Positions 1 through 10,609 of a DNA stretch of 64,000 nucleotides are shown here, piece by piece. The stretch's first letter is position 1. Every line of letters starts with the position of its first letter. The notes under the pieces are model-generated. The model was not told the origin of the DNA and did not search any database. It saw nothing but the letters and a program-made list of their open reading frames with translations. This DNA comes from Lepidodermella squamata (taxonomy: Eukaryota > Gastrotricha). The stretch is from positions 124,001 to 188,000 of the forward strand of contig JBLDXI010000073.1 of the NCBI GenBank assembly GCA_047495785.1, read 5' to 3'. Both the position numbers and the translations under genes were made by a program.

Positions 1-3000
1 CGAACAAGCTCGGCTCATTCACGTACCTTGTTGACCTGTGGCTCCATCAGCGCCTGAATGGTTTCACAAAACAAGAGAAATCGTAACCAAGAGCCTGGAT
101 CCTAGCTTCAAAGCTCACCTGTCGCTCCAGTAGCGCCCTGCCCACCCAGTGGGCCTTCGGAACCTTGCACGCCTTGGGGACCTTGCGAACCAAGCGGACC
201 TTGCGGGCCTGGAAATCACGAATAAATTCATGCAAGCTTCAAACCTCAACTTCGAAGATCGCAACTGTACCTTGAGAACCTAGCGGGCCCTGATCTCCGG
301 TTGCACCAGTCACTCCCGTCGCACCTGCAGCGGGGCAAAACCGAAGTAGCTCAAAGTTTCGAACAAGCTCGGCTCATTCACGTACCTTGTTGACCTGTGG
401 CTCCATCAGCGCCTGAATGGTTTCACAAAACAAGAGAAATCGTAACCAAGAGCCTGGATCCTAGCTTCAAAGCTCACCTGTCGCTCCAGTAGCGCCCTGC
501 CCACCCAGTGGGCCTTCGGAACCTTGCACGCCTTGGGGACCTTGCGAACCAAGCGGACCTTGCGGGCCTGAAAATCACGAATAAATTCATGCAAGCTTCA
601 AACCTCAACTTCGAAGATCGCAACTGTACCTTGAGAACCTAGCGGGCCCTGATCTCCGGTTGCACCAGTCACTCCCGTCGCACCTGCAGCGGGGCAAAAC
701 CGAAGTAGCTCAAAGTTTCGAACAAGCTCGGCTCATTCACGTACCTTGTTGACCTGTGGCTCCATCAGCGCCTGAATGGTTTCACAAAACAAGAGAAATC
801 GTAACCAAGAGCCTGGATCCTAGCTTCAAAGCTCACCTGTCGCTCCAGTAGCGCCCTGCCCACCCAGTGGGCCTTCGGAACCTTGCACGCCTTGGGGACC
901 TTGCGAACCAAGCGGACCTTGCGGGCCTGAAAATCACGAATAAATTCATGCAAGCTTCAAACCTCAACTTCGAAGATCGCAACTGTACCTTGAGAACCTA
1001 GCGGGCCCTGATCTCCGGTTGCACCAGTCACTCCCGTCGCACCTGCAGCGGGGCAAAACCGAAGTAGCTCAAAGTTTCGAACAAGCTCGGCTCATTCACG
1101 TACCTTGTTGACCTGTGGCTCCATCAGCGCCTGAATGGTTTCACAAAACAAGAGAAATCGTAACCAAGAGCCTGGATCCTAGCTTCAAAGCTCACCTGTC
1201 GCTCCAGTAGCGCCCTGCCCACCCAGTGGGCCTTCGGAACCTTGCACGCCTTGGGGACCTTGCGAACCAAGCGGACCTTGCGGGCCTGAAAATCACGAAT
1301 AAATTCATGCAAGCTTCAAACCTCAACTTCGAAGATCGCAACTGTACCTTGAGAACCTAGCGGGCCCTGATCTCCGGTTGCACCAGTCACTCCCGTCGCA
1401 CCTGCAGCGGGGCAAAACCGAAGTAGCTCAAAGTTTCGAACAAGCTCGGCTCATTCACGTACCTTGTTGACCTGTGGCTCCATCAGCGCCTGAATGGTTT
1501 CACAAAACAAGAGAAATCGTAACCAAGAGCCTGGATCCTAGCTTCAAAGCTCACCTGTCGCTCCAGTAGCGCCCTGCCCACCCAGTGGGCCTTCGGAACC
1601 TTGCACGCCTTGGGGACCTTGCGAACCAAGCGGACCTTGCGGGCCTGAAAATCACGAATAAATTCATGCAAGCTTCAAACCTCAACTTCGAAGATCGCAA
1701 CTGTACCTTGAGAACCTAGCGGGCCCTGATCTCCGGTTGCACCAGTCACTCCCGTCGCACCTGCAGCGGGGCAAAACCGAAGTAGCTCAAAGTTTCGAAC
1801 AAGCTCGGCTCATTCACGTACCTTGTTGACCTGTGGCTCCATCAGCGCCTGAATGGTTTCACAAAACAAGAGAAATCGTAACCAAGAGCCTGGATCCTAG
1901 CTTCAAAGCTCACCTGTCGCTCCAGTAGCGCCCTGCCCACCCAGTGGGCCTTCGGAACCTTGCACGCCTTGGGGACCTTGCGAACCAAGCGGACCTTGCG
2001 GGCCTGAAAATCACGAATAAATTCATGCAAGCTTCAAACCTCAACTTCGAAGATCGCAACTGTACCTTGAGAACCTAGCGGGCCCTGATCTCCGGTTGCA
2101 CCAGTCACTCCCGTCGCACCTGCAGCGGGGCAAAACCGAAGTAGCTCAAAGTTTCGAACAAGCTCGGCTCATTCACGTACCTTGTTGACCTGTGGCTCCA
2201 TCAGCGCCTGAATGGTTTCACAAAACAAGAGAAATCGTAACCAAGAGCCTGGATCCTAGCTTCAAAGCTCACCTGTCGCTCCAGTAGCGCCCTGCCCACC
2301 CAGTGGGCCTTCGGAACCTTGCACGCCTTGGGGACCTTGCGAACCAAGCGGACCTTGCGGGCCTGAAAATCACGAATAAATTCATGCAAGCTTCAAACCT
2401 CAACTTCGAAGATCGCAACTGTACCTTGAGAACCTAGCGGGCCCTGATCTCCGGTTGCACCAGTCACTCCCGTCGCACCTGCAGCGGGGCAAAACCGAAG
2501 TAGCTCAAAGTTTCGAACAAGCTCGGCTCATTCACGTACCTTGTTGACCTGTGGCTCCATCAGCGCCTGAATGGTTTCACAAAACAAGAGAAATCGTAAC
2601 CAAGAGCCTGGATCCTAGCTTCAAAGCTCACCTGTCGCTCCAGTAGCGCCCTGCCCACCCAGTGGGCCTTCGGAACCTTGCACGCCTTGGGGACCTTGCG
2701 AACCAAGCGGACCTTGCGGGCCTGAAAATCACGAATAAATTCATGCAAGCTTCAAACCTCAACTTCGAAGATCGCAACTGTACCTTGAGAACCTAGCGGG
2801 CCCTGATCTCCGGTTGCACCAGTCACTCCCGTCGCACCTGCAGCGGGGCAAAACCGAAGTAGCTCAAAGTTTCGAACAAGCTCGGCTCATTCACGTACCT
2901 TGTTGACCTGTGGCTCCATCAGCGCCTGAATGGTTTCACAAAACAAGAGAAATCGTAACCAAGAGCCTGGATCCTAGCTTCAAAGCTCACCTGTCGCTCC

Positions 3001-3466
3001 AGTAGCGCCCTGCCCACCCAGTGGGCCTTCGGAACCTTGCACGCCTTGGGGACCTTGCGAACCAAGCGGACCTTGCGGGCCTGAAAATCACGAATAAATT
3101 CATGCAAGCTTCAAACCTCAACTTCGAAGATCGCAACTGTACCTTGAGAACCTAGCGGGCCCTGATCTCCGGTTGCACCAGTCACTCCCGTCGCACCTGC
3201 AGCGGGGCAAAACCGAAGTAGCTCAAAGTTTCGAACAAGCTCGGCTCATTCACGTACCTTGTTGACCTGTGGCTCCATCAGCGCCTGAATGGTTTCACAA
3301 AACAAGAGAAATCGTAACCAAGAGCCTGGATCCTAGCTTCAAAGCTCACCTGTCGCTCCAGTAGCGCCCTGCCCACCCAGTGGGCCTTCGGAACCTTGCA
3401 CGCCTTGGGGACCTTGCGAACCAAGCGGACCTTGCGGGCCTGAAAATCACGAATAAATTCATGCAA
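1..3466 (-). repeat. Array 1: 359-bp collagen exon repeat, nine full copies plus a partial
   Basis: Tandem units end at 235, 594, 953 and so on to 3466, exactly 359 bp apart. They are almost base-for-base identical, introns included; one G/A difference is visible near 210. Each unit carries three exons: 90 bp ([16 protein letters not shown] then [15 protein letters not shown]), 27 bp (ADGATGQQ) and 54 bp ([12 protein letters not shown] then PLGSQG). Together they give 171 coding nt, or 57 residues. The array runs off the left edge, so the copy number is a minimum. Identity of introns as well as exons implies recent amplification or continuing homogenisation. Confidence 0.97.
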
Positions 3467-5269
3467 GCTTCAAACCTCAACTTCGAAGATCGCAACTGTA
3501 CCTTGAGAACCTAGCGGGCCTTGAGGACCCTGCGCGCCTATCGGACCTTGCGATCCCGAAAATAAGGAAATTACATAATTTTTGATATTTTTTGTGATGC
3601 TCACCTTGAAGACCTGGCAATCCTTGCAACCCTTGACTGCCTTGAGTACCTGTAATGTTTTTAAGTGGAAATGCTAATGCTATCTACATAGTCATTTTCC
3701 AGTAATTTCACCAGTAGGTCCTTGGACCCCAACGTCGCCTGAAAATAAGCAAGCTATGAATCTTTTCAAATAGAAGTTCAAGTCATACCGTTAGCTCCCT
3801 TGTCACCAGTAGTGCCAGTTGCACCTTTTGAATTCAAGTCACTTTTGTATTTAATTCCTCGACAATCCGCTTACCATTCGAACCCTTATCACCTGCTGCC
3901 CCGGTTGGACCAGTTGGTCCCGTTTTTCCCAATGTTCCTGAACAATAAACAAAGTTTTTAAGATTCAACTGAATTGAACATTATCCCACCCTTTGCGCCT
4001 TGAGTTCCTGTTGTACCAGTTTGCCCTGTCGCGCCGGTCGGTCCAGTTGGCCCTAGCCTCCCTAGATGAATAACACGTTAATTATAGATTGAGGCATAGT
4101 TCATAGCCTTGCCTTGAGCTCCTTGAGGTCCTAAAAGACGAAATACGAACATGATCACAAACATTATTTTTCCAGAACCAGCAACTTACCATTCGCACCT
4201 GGAAAATTCAGAAATTAAACTCAGAGTTTGTGAGTCCTGAAAACACTCACCTTGAACTCCAGGTAGACCTTGTTCTCCAACAGGACCCGTGGGTCCTGTA
4301 GGTCCAAAAGATCCAATGGGTCCTGTTGGACCAGTTGGACCCGTAGGACCCGTCGGCCCGGTCGGTGCGCTAACTACGTCTCGCACTAAAATTCAGAACA
4401 ATTAAGAAACATATTGATGACGGAAATATTTGTATAAATATGCCTCATCACTAGGTAGTTTAAGGACCGAATAGATGGGGAAAAATTATCGAAAAAGCTA
4501 TTGCAAACACGCTTTGATTTATATTCCGAATTTTGAAATTTGGCAATAAAATAAATTCTTCCCATGGTAAATCCCATGAGCCGAGCGCGCGTGTTCTCGG
4601 TCGCAAGATCAAGTCCGAAGACCAGTGAGAAATAATTGTAAAAATAAAAAAATTACAAATGAAAATTTATGAATGAATAAATAATAAACGATTCATTAAT
4701 TCATTAATTAAAATCATAAAAAATAAAAAACTATAAATTAAAACAAATAAAAAAAAAAAATCTGTGAGTATTTTTTCGGCTATGAATTGATCAGGAACCT
4801 TTGCGATTTCGCAGATTTTTATCAAAAATTTTTGAAATTTGAAAGATTCGATTTTTTGAATTTTTTCTAAAATTCGAAATCTGAATCCGAAATTGCAAAG
4901 AGGATTGAGGAGGAATTATTGCTGAAAGTTCTATGTCCAAATGCATTTTTCCTAATAGAGAGAATTTTTAAGAAATAATTAATTCACAACTTTTGGATAA
5001 ATAATTTCCGCCCTAACCACGCACATTTTTTAGGAAATTGGTTTTGAATATGGGTAATTTAAGAACAAATTCTTTTAATATACGATAAATTGAAAAGCAT
5101 GAAAAATTGGTTCCAAAAAATTACAATGAATTTGCTACTGTTTGATGGTTGATTTTCGAAATTTTCCGAAATTTTCAGTAGGAAATAAAATCTGGCGATA
5201 GTGAAACTGACCAGACAGAAGAACCATGACTGAGAGCAAACCGGTCGACTGCAATCTTCCCCCAACCAT
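1..5269 (-). CDS. Collagen gene 1 (left paralogue; 3' end outside window)
   Basis: This is a secreted Gly-X-Y collagen read on the minus strand. Exons seen, 5' to 3': 5212-5269 (signal peptide), 4251-4385, 4190-4198, 4113-4130, 3990-4061, 3875-3937, 3789-3824, 3712-3738, 3605-3649, 3502-3546. The repeated trio 90+27+54 bp follows (first 90-bp exon at 3350-3439) down to position 1. Every collagen intron is phase 1 and splits a Gly codon (G|GN), so any exon can be skipped or duplicated without frameshift. All collagen exons are multiples of 9 bp. Signal exon and first collagen exon join in frame, giving a signal peptide followed within about 9 residues by GPTGPTGP. The Cys-rich exon present in the right-hand paralogue is missing here. 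No terminal NC1 domain can be assessed because the gene leaves the window. The product is probably an extracellular-matrix or cuticle-type collagen; the exact class is not recognisable. Confidence 0.85.
3502..4385 (-). other. Unique 5' collagen exons of gene 1
   Basis: Nine small exons encode Gly-X-Y triplets rich in GPT and GXQ, with introns of about 50-80 bp. They include a 9-bp microexon (4190-4198, one triplet) and an 18-bp exon (4113-4130) whose donor is GC, not GT. The exon at 3502-3546 aligns with 30873-30971 of the right-hand gene. Its ancestral acceptor position now reads GG, and an AG 9 nt further in appears to be used, which keeps phase 1. These exons match one-to-one with those at 30873-31802, showing that the two genes arose by duplication. 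Confidence 0.75.
4567..4623 (-). pseudogene. Relic of the lost Cys-rich exon
   Basis: About 57 bp align with the start of the right-hand gene's large exon (33008 downward): F-G-L-A-T-like, then the shared string ACACGCGCGCTCGGCTCATG. The acceptor AG of the intact copy is altered here. Homology stops after this stretch, and the remaining ~760 bp of the exon, with all its cysteines and the furin site, are absent. The sequence down to 4386 is AT-rich and unrelated. This is a deletion scar, not a functional exon. Confidence 0.7.
5212..5269 (-). other. Signal-peptide exon of collagen gene 1
   Basis: This 58-bp exon begins at an ATG and encodes [19 protein letters not shown], ending in phase 1 at a GTCAG donor. 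It has the same length, donor and phase as the first exon of the right-hand collagen gene (33722-33779), with clear residue identity (GLLSV-VLL). The hydrophobic stretch is short, so secretion is inferred partly from the paralogue. With the Cys-rich exon lost, splicing to 4385 adds V-R-D-V-V-S-A before the triplets. Confidence 0.7.
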
Positions 5270-5381
5270 TGTTGTACACAACCAAAAATGGACCAGATAA
5301 AAAAAAACGCCGGTAACAAATAACCTAAAGAAGCCACGACAGAATAATCGCCTATCGATGAATCGAAATTTAAACTATAAT

Positions 5382-5520
5382 CAAAGTGTTAAATTGAGAA
5401 TTATAAAACGAACAGTCTTATAAGATGAACCGGACCCACATCATTAGCTGGTACAAGTCCGTGCTGTTCACTGTACCATTCCATCATCTCGGCCTTAATT
5501 ATCGCGATCACGAGACTGAG
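5382..5520 (-). promoter_or_regulatory. Conserved promoter block of collagen gene 1 with TATA-like site
   Basis: About 140 bp upstream of the start codon are strongly similar to 33896-34060 upstream of the paralogous collagen gene. Shared strings include ACAGTCTTATAAGATGAACC and TTAATTATCGCGATCACGAG. The CTTATAAG at 5417-5424 is a plausible TATA box about 150 bp before the ATG. Conservation outside coding sequence, while the intervening intron and AT-rich DNA have diverged, suggests core promoter function; simple recent duplication is the alternative. Confidence 0.55.
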
Positions 5521-5852
5521 CTAAAATAATCGAGAATTTTTTTTATAATTTTATGAACCAACAACTTAGAGAAGCCTCATTCTACATATAAGTATGTTTA
5601 TCAAATCAGAATTTAAATCTGTGAATTTTTTCAAAACCTCAAGGATTTTAGCTGAGCACTTCGCTCTATCATAGCAACGCTCGCAAAGGGGTAAATCTCG
5701 ATGGTCGGGGTATGCATGCTTAGCCTTTGACTAGAGTTGTTTTACAGTTTTGGATTCAACGCTTGAATTGCGCCAACCGAAATAAGCGGTTCGAAAAATT
5801 GACTTTCGTTGACAGTCGAATTGACATGACATGACCCACAAAAAGTGTTGTA

Positions 5853-6487
5853 ATGATTTACATCTATCGATCAATTTTGTATTTCATTGAAAGAATGCCG
5901 CTCAGTGTAAAACGGCAAGAGAGGTTACAACGTCTGTCCAAGCGGGTCGACAATCGCAAGAATCTAGTCAACGCGTTTATGTTCGATGCTGCCCAGCAGA
6001 TGATTATGAGATTAGGCGAAGGCCTATTCAAATTACCAGTGTTTGACGGTTGGCGGGGAACTCCCTTTAGATGAGCGTTGATTAAAAAGATCGAATTCGG
6101 CTCCGTGACTTTGTCCAGCCTTATTAGGTTGAAGACAATTACTTCACCGTATGCATTGACAAACTAATGACGCAACTGAAGGCTTGTTACTAAGCTTCAC
6201 TCACTTTGGGACAATAACTTTAAGGCTCAAGAGCACGAAAAAATTACATCGAGGAACAACCTGCGACGTGCCTCAACGATGAGGAATGCTAAATGGCCCA
6301 TTTCTCATACTCCCAAGAAATTTGGAGGAATTTCAGAGTTTCGATGCCTGTTACTCGTATTAAGCCAATCTTTTGCAATGCAAACCGGACAGGGTTGGAT
6401 GCAATAGAATTGTTCCTACTTGACAGCAACTCCCCACGACCAATTTTTTCCCTAGACTCAGCGAATGTCTCTACTTCACTCCAGTAA
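5853..6487 (+). pseudogene. Unrecognised degenerate open frames
   Basis: Two short plus-strand frames (5853-6074 and 6293-6487) have coding-like composition but stops between them and no recognisable domain. The first is basic (VKRQERLQRLSKRVDNRKN). They may be fragments of an old mobile element, since a fold-back repeat begins 500 bp downstream. From 6488 to 6975 I see no gene. Confidence 0.25.
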
Positions 6488-6989
6488 GGCTAGGAAACCA
6501 TCGTAATAGTTTTGCGAATGTTAGGCCGTGTTCAGGAGATGCACCAAAAGATCAACAGGGGCAGTGACTTGTCAACCCGATGTAGGCAAGTGTTACAATC
6601 CGGTCGTTGAAGCTTCGAACGGGTATCGAGTGAGATTGTTTTCCTCGTCAACGACATTTTGATTCCAGTCAAGCGTGACTAGTTTTACAACCTTGCAGTG
6701 TCTTGTCGGGTCTCAGTCAAATTCTGCTACTGCTACGACTCCGTTCATCCAACTCTAGTCAGCTGCAAGCCTGATATTGAGGGTTGCGAACCTTCGAAGC
6801 CCATAAGTTAAAGAGACTGGATTTTAACTAGACTAAACCTTGCTTTTCAGCCTCGAGAATTCCGGAATTTCTCAAGCTCAGCAACATGCGCCAACTTCAA
6901 TGCGGTTCGGGATTTTTGATAATCGTCGTGAATTATGCAACCTATTTTAGGCTCCGTGGCATCAATGTTTCAATCCAAGGGCCAATGCC

Positions 6990-7251
6990 ACCAAACAAGC
7001 CGATATGGACTTCTTAAAACCGGGGATAGCTGTTAAATTCTTGCCAAATGAATTTCCTAATATTCAAAGTTACCGTATTTCTCGAAAATATACACCAAGG
7101 CATATTTTTGACTGAACCAAACATTTTACGGGGTTGTTATCGGTGCGGTATATTTTCGAGAAATACGGTAACTTTGAATATTAGGAAATTCATTTGACAA
7201 GAATTTAAGAGCTATCCCCGGTTTTAAGAAGTCCATATCGGCTTGTTTGGT
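6990..7251. mobile_element. Fold-back (MITE-like) element, 104-bp perfect-looking arms
   Basis: Bases 6990-7093 reappear as reverse complement at 7148-7251 around a 54-bp spacer. The arms read ACCAAACAAGCCGATATGGA inward and its complement outward. A further matching block (GCCAATGCCA at 6981 and TGGCATTGGC near 7262) lies outside, interrupted by about 11 bp on the right. No transposase is present, so this is best read as a non-autonomous fold-back element or a recent inverted duplication. No target-site duplication was confirmed. Confidence 0.8.
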
Positions 7252-7667
7252 CTACAAAATGTGGCATTGGCACTTGAACACTTCCATTGAAAGAATAAGT
7301 CTTGGGGAGCCACGAGTTTTCGCAAGCAGGTAGGCGGGTTGATACAGGGGCGCCGGGGTATCGTCACAGCCCAGCTTCCAGATGCAAACAACAGAAAGCG
7401 TGAAAATTCCTCACTCCTCTTGGGAACCTTTTGATCTCTTTTCCTGGGCACTAACAGACACATCAGCTCCCAAATCCTATACGATCACAAAGTGGGACAG
7501 TGGGGAACTCTTCGCTCTCCGGTTCCGCAATTTATTTATTCTCACATAACATAACATTTTGCATCATTACCTACACGTTACAGTATCAACTCATCAGAGA
7601 TTTTCAGATCAAGAGAACCAGAAAACACTCAACCAGATATTAGCCACAGCTTGCCGCGAATCGTTCT

Positions 7668-10609
7668 TCATGGCAGATTCTCGCACAACGCGTTAGCGGA
7701 CGAATCGCACTTTTCATATTTTGTATTTTCCGTTGAATCCAACACAACGCCTGTGTGATATAAATTTAACAATAATGTCGCAGTAATTCCAAAAGAAAAT
7801 TGGCGACTTACAGTGACGTTGTTCGTAAAATGGACCATTACCCCAGACTAAATAAGTAGGCGGAGATGTGACAATGTCACCGTTTGACCACATAAACTCG
7901 GCCAAGTTGTTATTCTTCGAGGCGCCGACATACGCATACCGATTCAGTTCACCTTCGTAGTTGCGCAGGAGAGTCGCCGCTTCATCGAAAACAGCTCGTT
8001 CCCTTATGATAGGCAGCCGCATACCTTTCCCCGAGCAGAAAGCATCTTGCGCAGTGTAAATACCGTTATTTACGAACAGTGACAGAGCGCCCTAAAAACA
8101 AAAGGTCAACCTTTCGTGAAAACAGTTGAAATTTTACAGTGGTTGAGTCCTGGCATAGAGCAAAATTTTCTTCGTTACGACACGTTACAACCCGGAAGCC
8201 ATCCAGAGTGATTTCGATACCTATGATAGAAAACAAAAAGCGGTAAGAATCAAATCAAATCTGAGAATGTTCACATAGCCCTGCGCTGCCCGGTTCATCC
8301 GATTTCCATAGCGGCGATAGAAAGTCCACGATAACGCCGTCTGACCATCGGAAAGCAGCTGTCAGCCCAACGAAAGCCTTGGTTGTGACTTTCATGGCAG
8401 CGATTCTGTCTTCCTCGTTCAAGATTGAGGCAACGCGACTGCTGTTAGTTGTGCAGTTTGTCGCTGCATTTCGATATTGACTAACAACAGTGGATAGGTA
8501 GTACCGTTCTGTGGGAGAAATAAGAAGAATTGATTCCATTCTGTACAAAATGTTTAGAAAAAGGTCAATCTATTTTAGCTGGAAAACAAGGTCGAAAATC
8601 GCGGAAAACCTCAAAATTCCCATAAATCGGGGAAAATCAGAAAATGTTGCCTCAAAGCGCATTTTTTGACAAAAAACAAGAAACAAAAAAGTTATAAAAT
8701 TGAAAAGACAGACAAGCAAAAATTATTTCAGCCGCGATGAAATATTTCGAAAACATAATTTCAGAGCTCAGCTTGACAATTAGGTTCCGCTGTTAGCAAA
8801 TCCTTCAATCCCCTAGTTTGCCGAAGTTATTACGCTCTTCTCAGAAATTATTGTTCGTACCCATTGAGGAAGAAGCTTCTGAATTATGGTAGCTTTTAGC
8901 TCTTTTAAATTTAAAATTTTTGAAATTTTTGAAAAATTTCAATTTTAAATTCAATTTTAAATTTCAATTTTTTAATTCAATTTTCAATTCAATTTTTTAA
9001 TTCAATTTTCAATTCAATTTTTTAATTCAATTTTCAATTCAATTTTTCAATTTTTTTAAAATTTGGATTCTCAATTTTATTTCAGAGTGGTTATTTCAGA
9101 GTCAGGTAGTTAGTTGTGCAGGTCGTGTCGATATAGACTAAAAACAGTGAAGAGGTAGTACCGGCCTCTCAAAAGTCTCATTGCAGTATTGCAGTAAAAT
9201 AGTAGGAAGGTATCAGTTAGGGGAAAACTAGCCTTTCTCGCACAGCGTGCCAACGTGGGTAGCGGGACATTTGCACGTCCCTGCCGTTTTGTTGAACGTT
9301 CCTCCATTCAGACAAGGCGATTGTTCCTGTGAGAAAGAGAATAAGTCAGTTTATATTATAATATCGCAAAAAGGCAGGGAAAACGCTACCTTGTTCAGAT
9401 CGGCTTGACAATTGGCGTAGTTTTCAGAGAATTTCGTCGCATTGTTGAACAATTTGACCTGGACAAGTACCAACGGCAAATAATGTGTGTTTGTAAACGT
9501 TTAAGGAAACTACCAAATTTGACCCCGTGGGGCAATGGTTGAAACAAGTGATATTCCCTGAATTGCCACATTGAACAGCTTGCTGCGACGGAAAGAAAAC
9601 TCCATCAATAACAAAACGAATGAATGAAAACCCCTCACAAATGATTCGCAATTCTCCTTGAAGCGGTAACTGAGCAAAGAATAGGCGGCGGTTTCATTCG
9701 AGGCGCATTTGGTCGATTCAAGCCGACAAGCTACGAAATCACGCGTGTCCTTGTTGAAGCATCGAACTTGTGGCTTGAAATCATCCGGAACTTGCACTGA
9801 AAACAGTAATAAATAAGTACGGAATCTCTCCCCGCAAAGATAAAAAAGCTAACTCATCCCATTATAGATATGACTGATAGAGATGACTGTAAAAGTTAGC
9901 TAGAATCATGGAGAAATGATGGCGAGAATCTTACAGTATTTGTTGGGCAGGCGACTACTGAAGGTACGCAAGTGACGATTCCACTTCCAGCCGAGCATCG
10001 GGTGAATGGTTGATTCTGCAAGGAATTCAATTGCTTCAATTTGGCGACTTGGCGAAAAAAACTTACTGCAAACAAGTCAATAGCCTGTTGGCACAGAGCC
10101 AAATTCGGCCTCATGTAATATGAGGCATAGTTGAACCGTTTTATCTAGAGCAAATTTATGATGAGGTAGGAATATTTCCTTATTGTCCACTATCATACCT
10201 CGATTTCGTCAGCAGGAAGAGGGATGTTTCCTGGGCGGCAGATGGGAGTCAACGCCATGAACTTGTAAGCCAACCGGGCTGTCTGGAGCCAAAAATGTTG
10301 AAAGGCCAATCGAAAAATATCGAAAAGGTCATGAAATATTTACCCCTTGCAAGCACAATCGACTGGTGGTAAATTTAGAATTTCCAATCTATCAGAGATA
10401 GCAACGACTTTAGGGTATAGGAACAGCCGTGGAAAACTTACCCGGTGCTCCATGGTCTGACTACAACCGGCTGTTAGACTTCGGCAGTCTACGAAGCTGT
10501 TGTCGAACTGAGAGAAGCATCGGATGAAATCATCGCTGGCTTCAACTTCCGCCAAAAATACGGCGAGAAGAAATAAAAGAGATTCGACAGCAGCTTTGAA
10601 TGGCAGCAT
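7668..10609 (-). CDS. Secreted Cys-module / EGF / double C-type lectin protein
   Basis: Exons on the minus strand: 10442-10609, 10199-10282, 10067-10144, 9935-10015, (one small exon unresolved), 9639-9796, 9514-9582, 9390-9458, 9233-9326, 8275-8508, 8138-8220, 7812-8091, 7668-7750. The start gives a clear signal peptide (VESLLFLLAVFLAEVEA). Cys modules of the form RCF-x-F-x2-C-x5-GC follow, then an EGF-like exon (PCLNGGTF, CKCP, LCE) and two C-type lectin-like domains. The first domain has FVGLTAAFRWSDG, W-x3-EP and closing cysteines; the second has YVGASKNN, FMWSNG and CENLP at the stop. The small exon near 9870 would need length 1 mod 3; a 28-nt candidate fits phase only with a GA donor. 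The first 168-bp exon and later phases match the paralogue at 55824-57915. It probably acts extracellularly in adhesion or recognition; ligand unknown. AATAAA lies at 7531-7540 (reverse). Confidence 0.8.
8965..9047. repeat. AT-rich ~25-bp tandem repeat in an intron
   Basis: About three copies of a CAATTCAATTTTTTAATTCA-type unit lie inside the intron between the EGF exon and the first lectin domain. The surrounding 8560-9100 is intron sequence with no other feature. Confidence 0.7.
9108..9164 (-). pseudogene. Duplicated fragment of the first lectin exon
   Basis: It encodes RYYLFTVFSLYRHDLHN then a stop, matching the start of the exon at 8508 (RYYLSTVVSQYR). It keeps an AG acceptor and the same phase. 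Only about 60 bp of the exon are present. If spliced in, it would truncate the protein before both lectin domains, so it is either a dead duplicate or a terminal alternative exon. Confidence 0.55.
9233..9326 (-). other. EGF-like exon
   Basis: This 94-bp exon encodes C-x-NGGT...CKCP...G-x2-CE, the pattern of an EGF-like domain (six-cysteine family, partly truncated at its N end). The end at AAAG|GCTAG uses a GC donor. That choice alone gives phase 1, which both the real lectin exon (8508) and its fragment (9164) require; no GT donor in range keeps the frame open. The EGF module is absent from the paralogue at 55.8 kb. Confidence 0.65.

Noticed and set aside
5853-6487. A functional gene
   Set aside because: Interrupted by stops, no recognisable domain and no splice model that joins the two frames.
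10344-10362. A 19-bp exon between the first two exons of the 10.6-kb lectin gene
   Set aside because: It would shift the frame of the next exon; skipping it joins phase 0 to phase 0 and matches the paralogue exactly.
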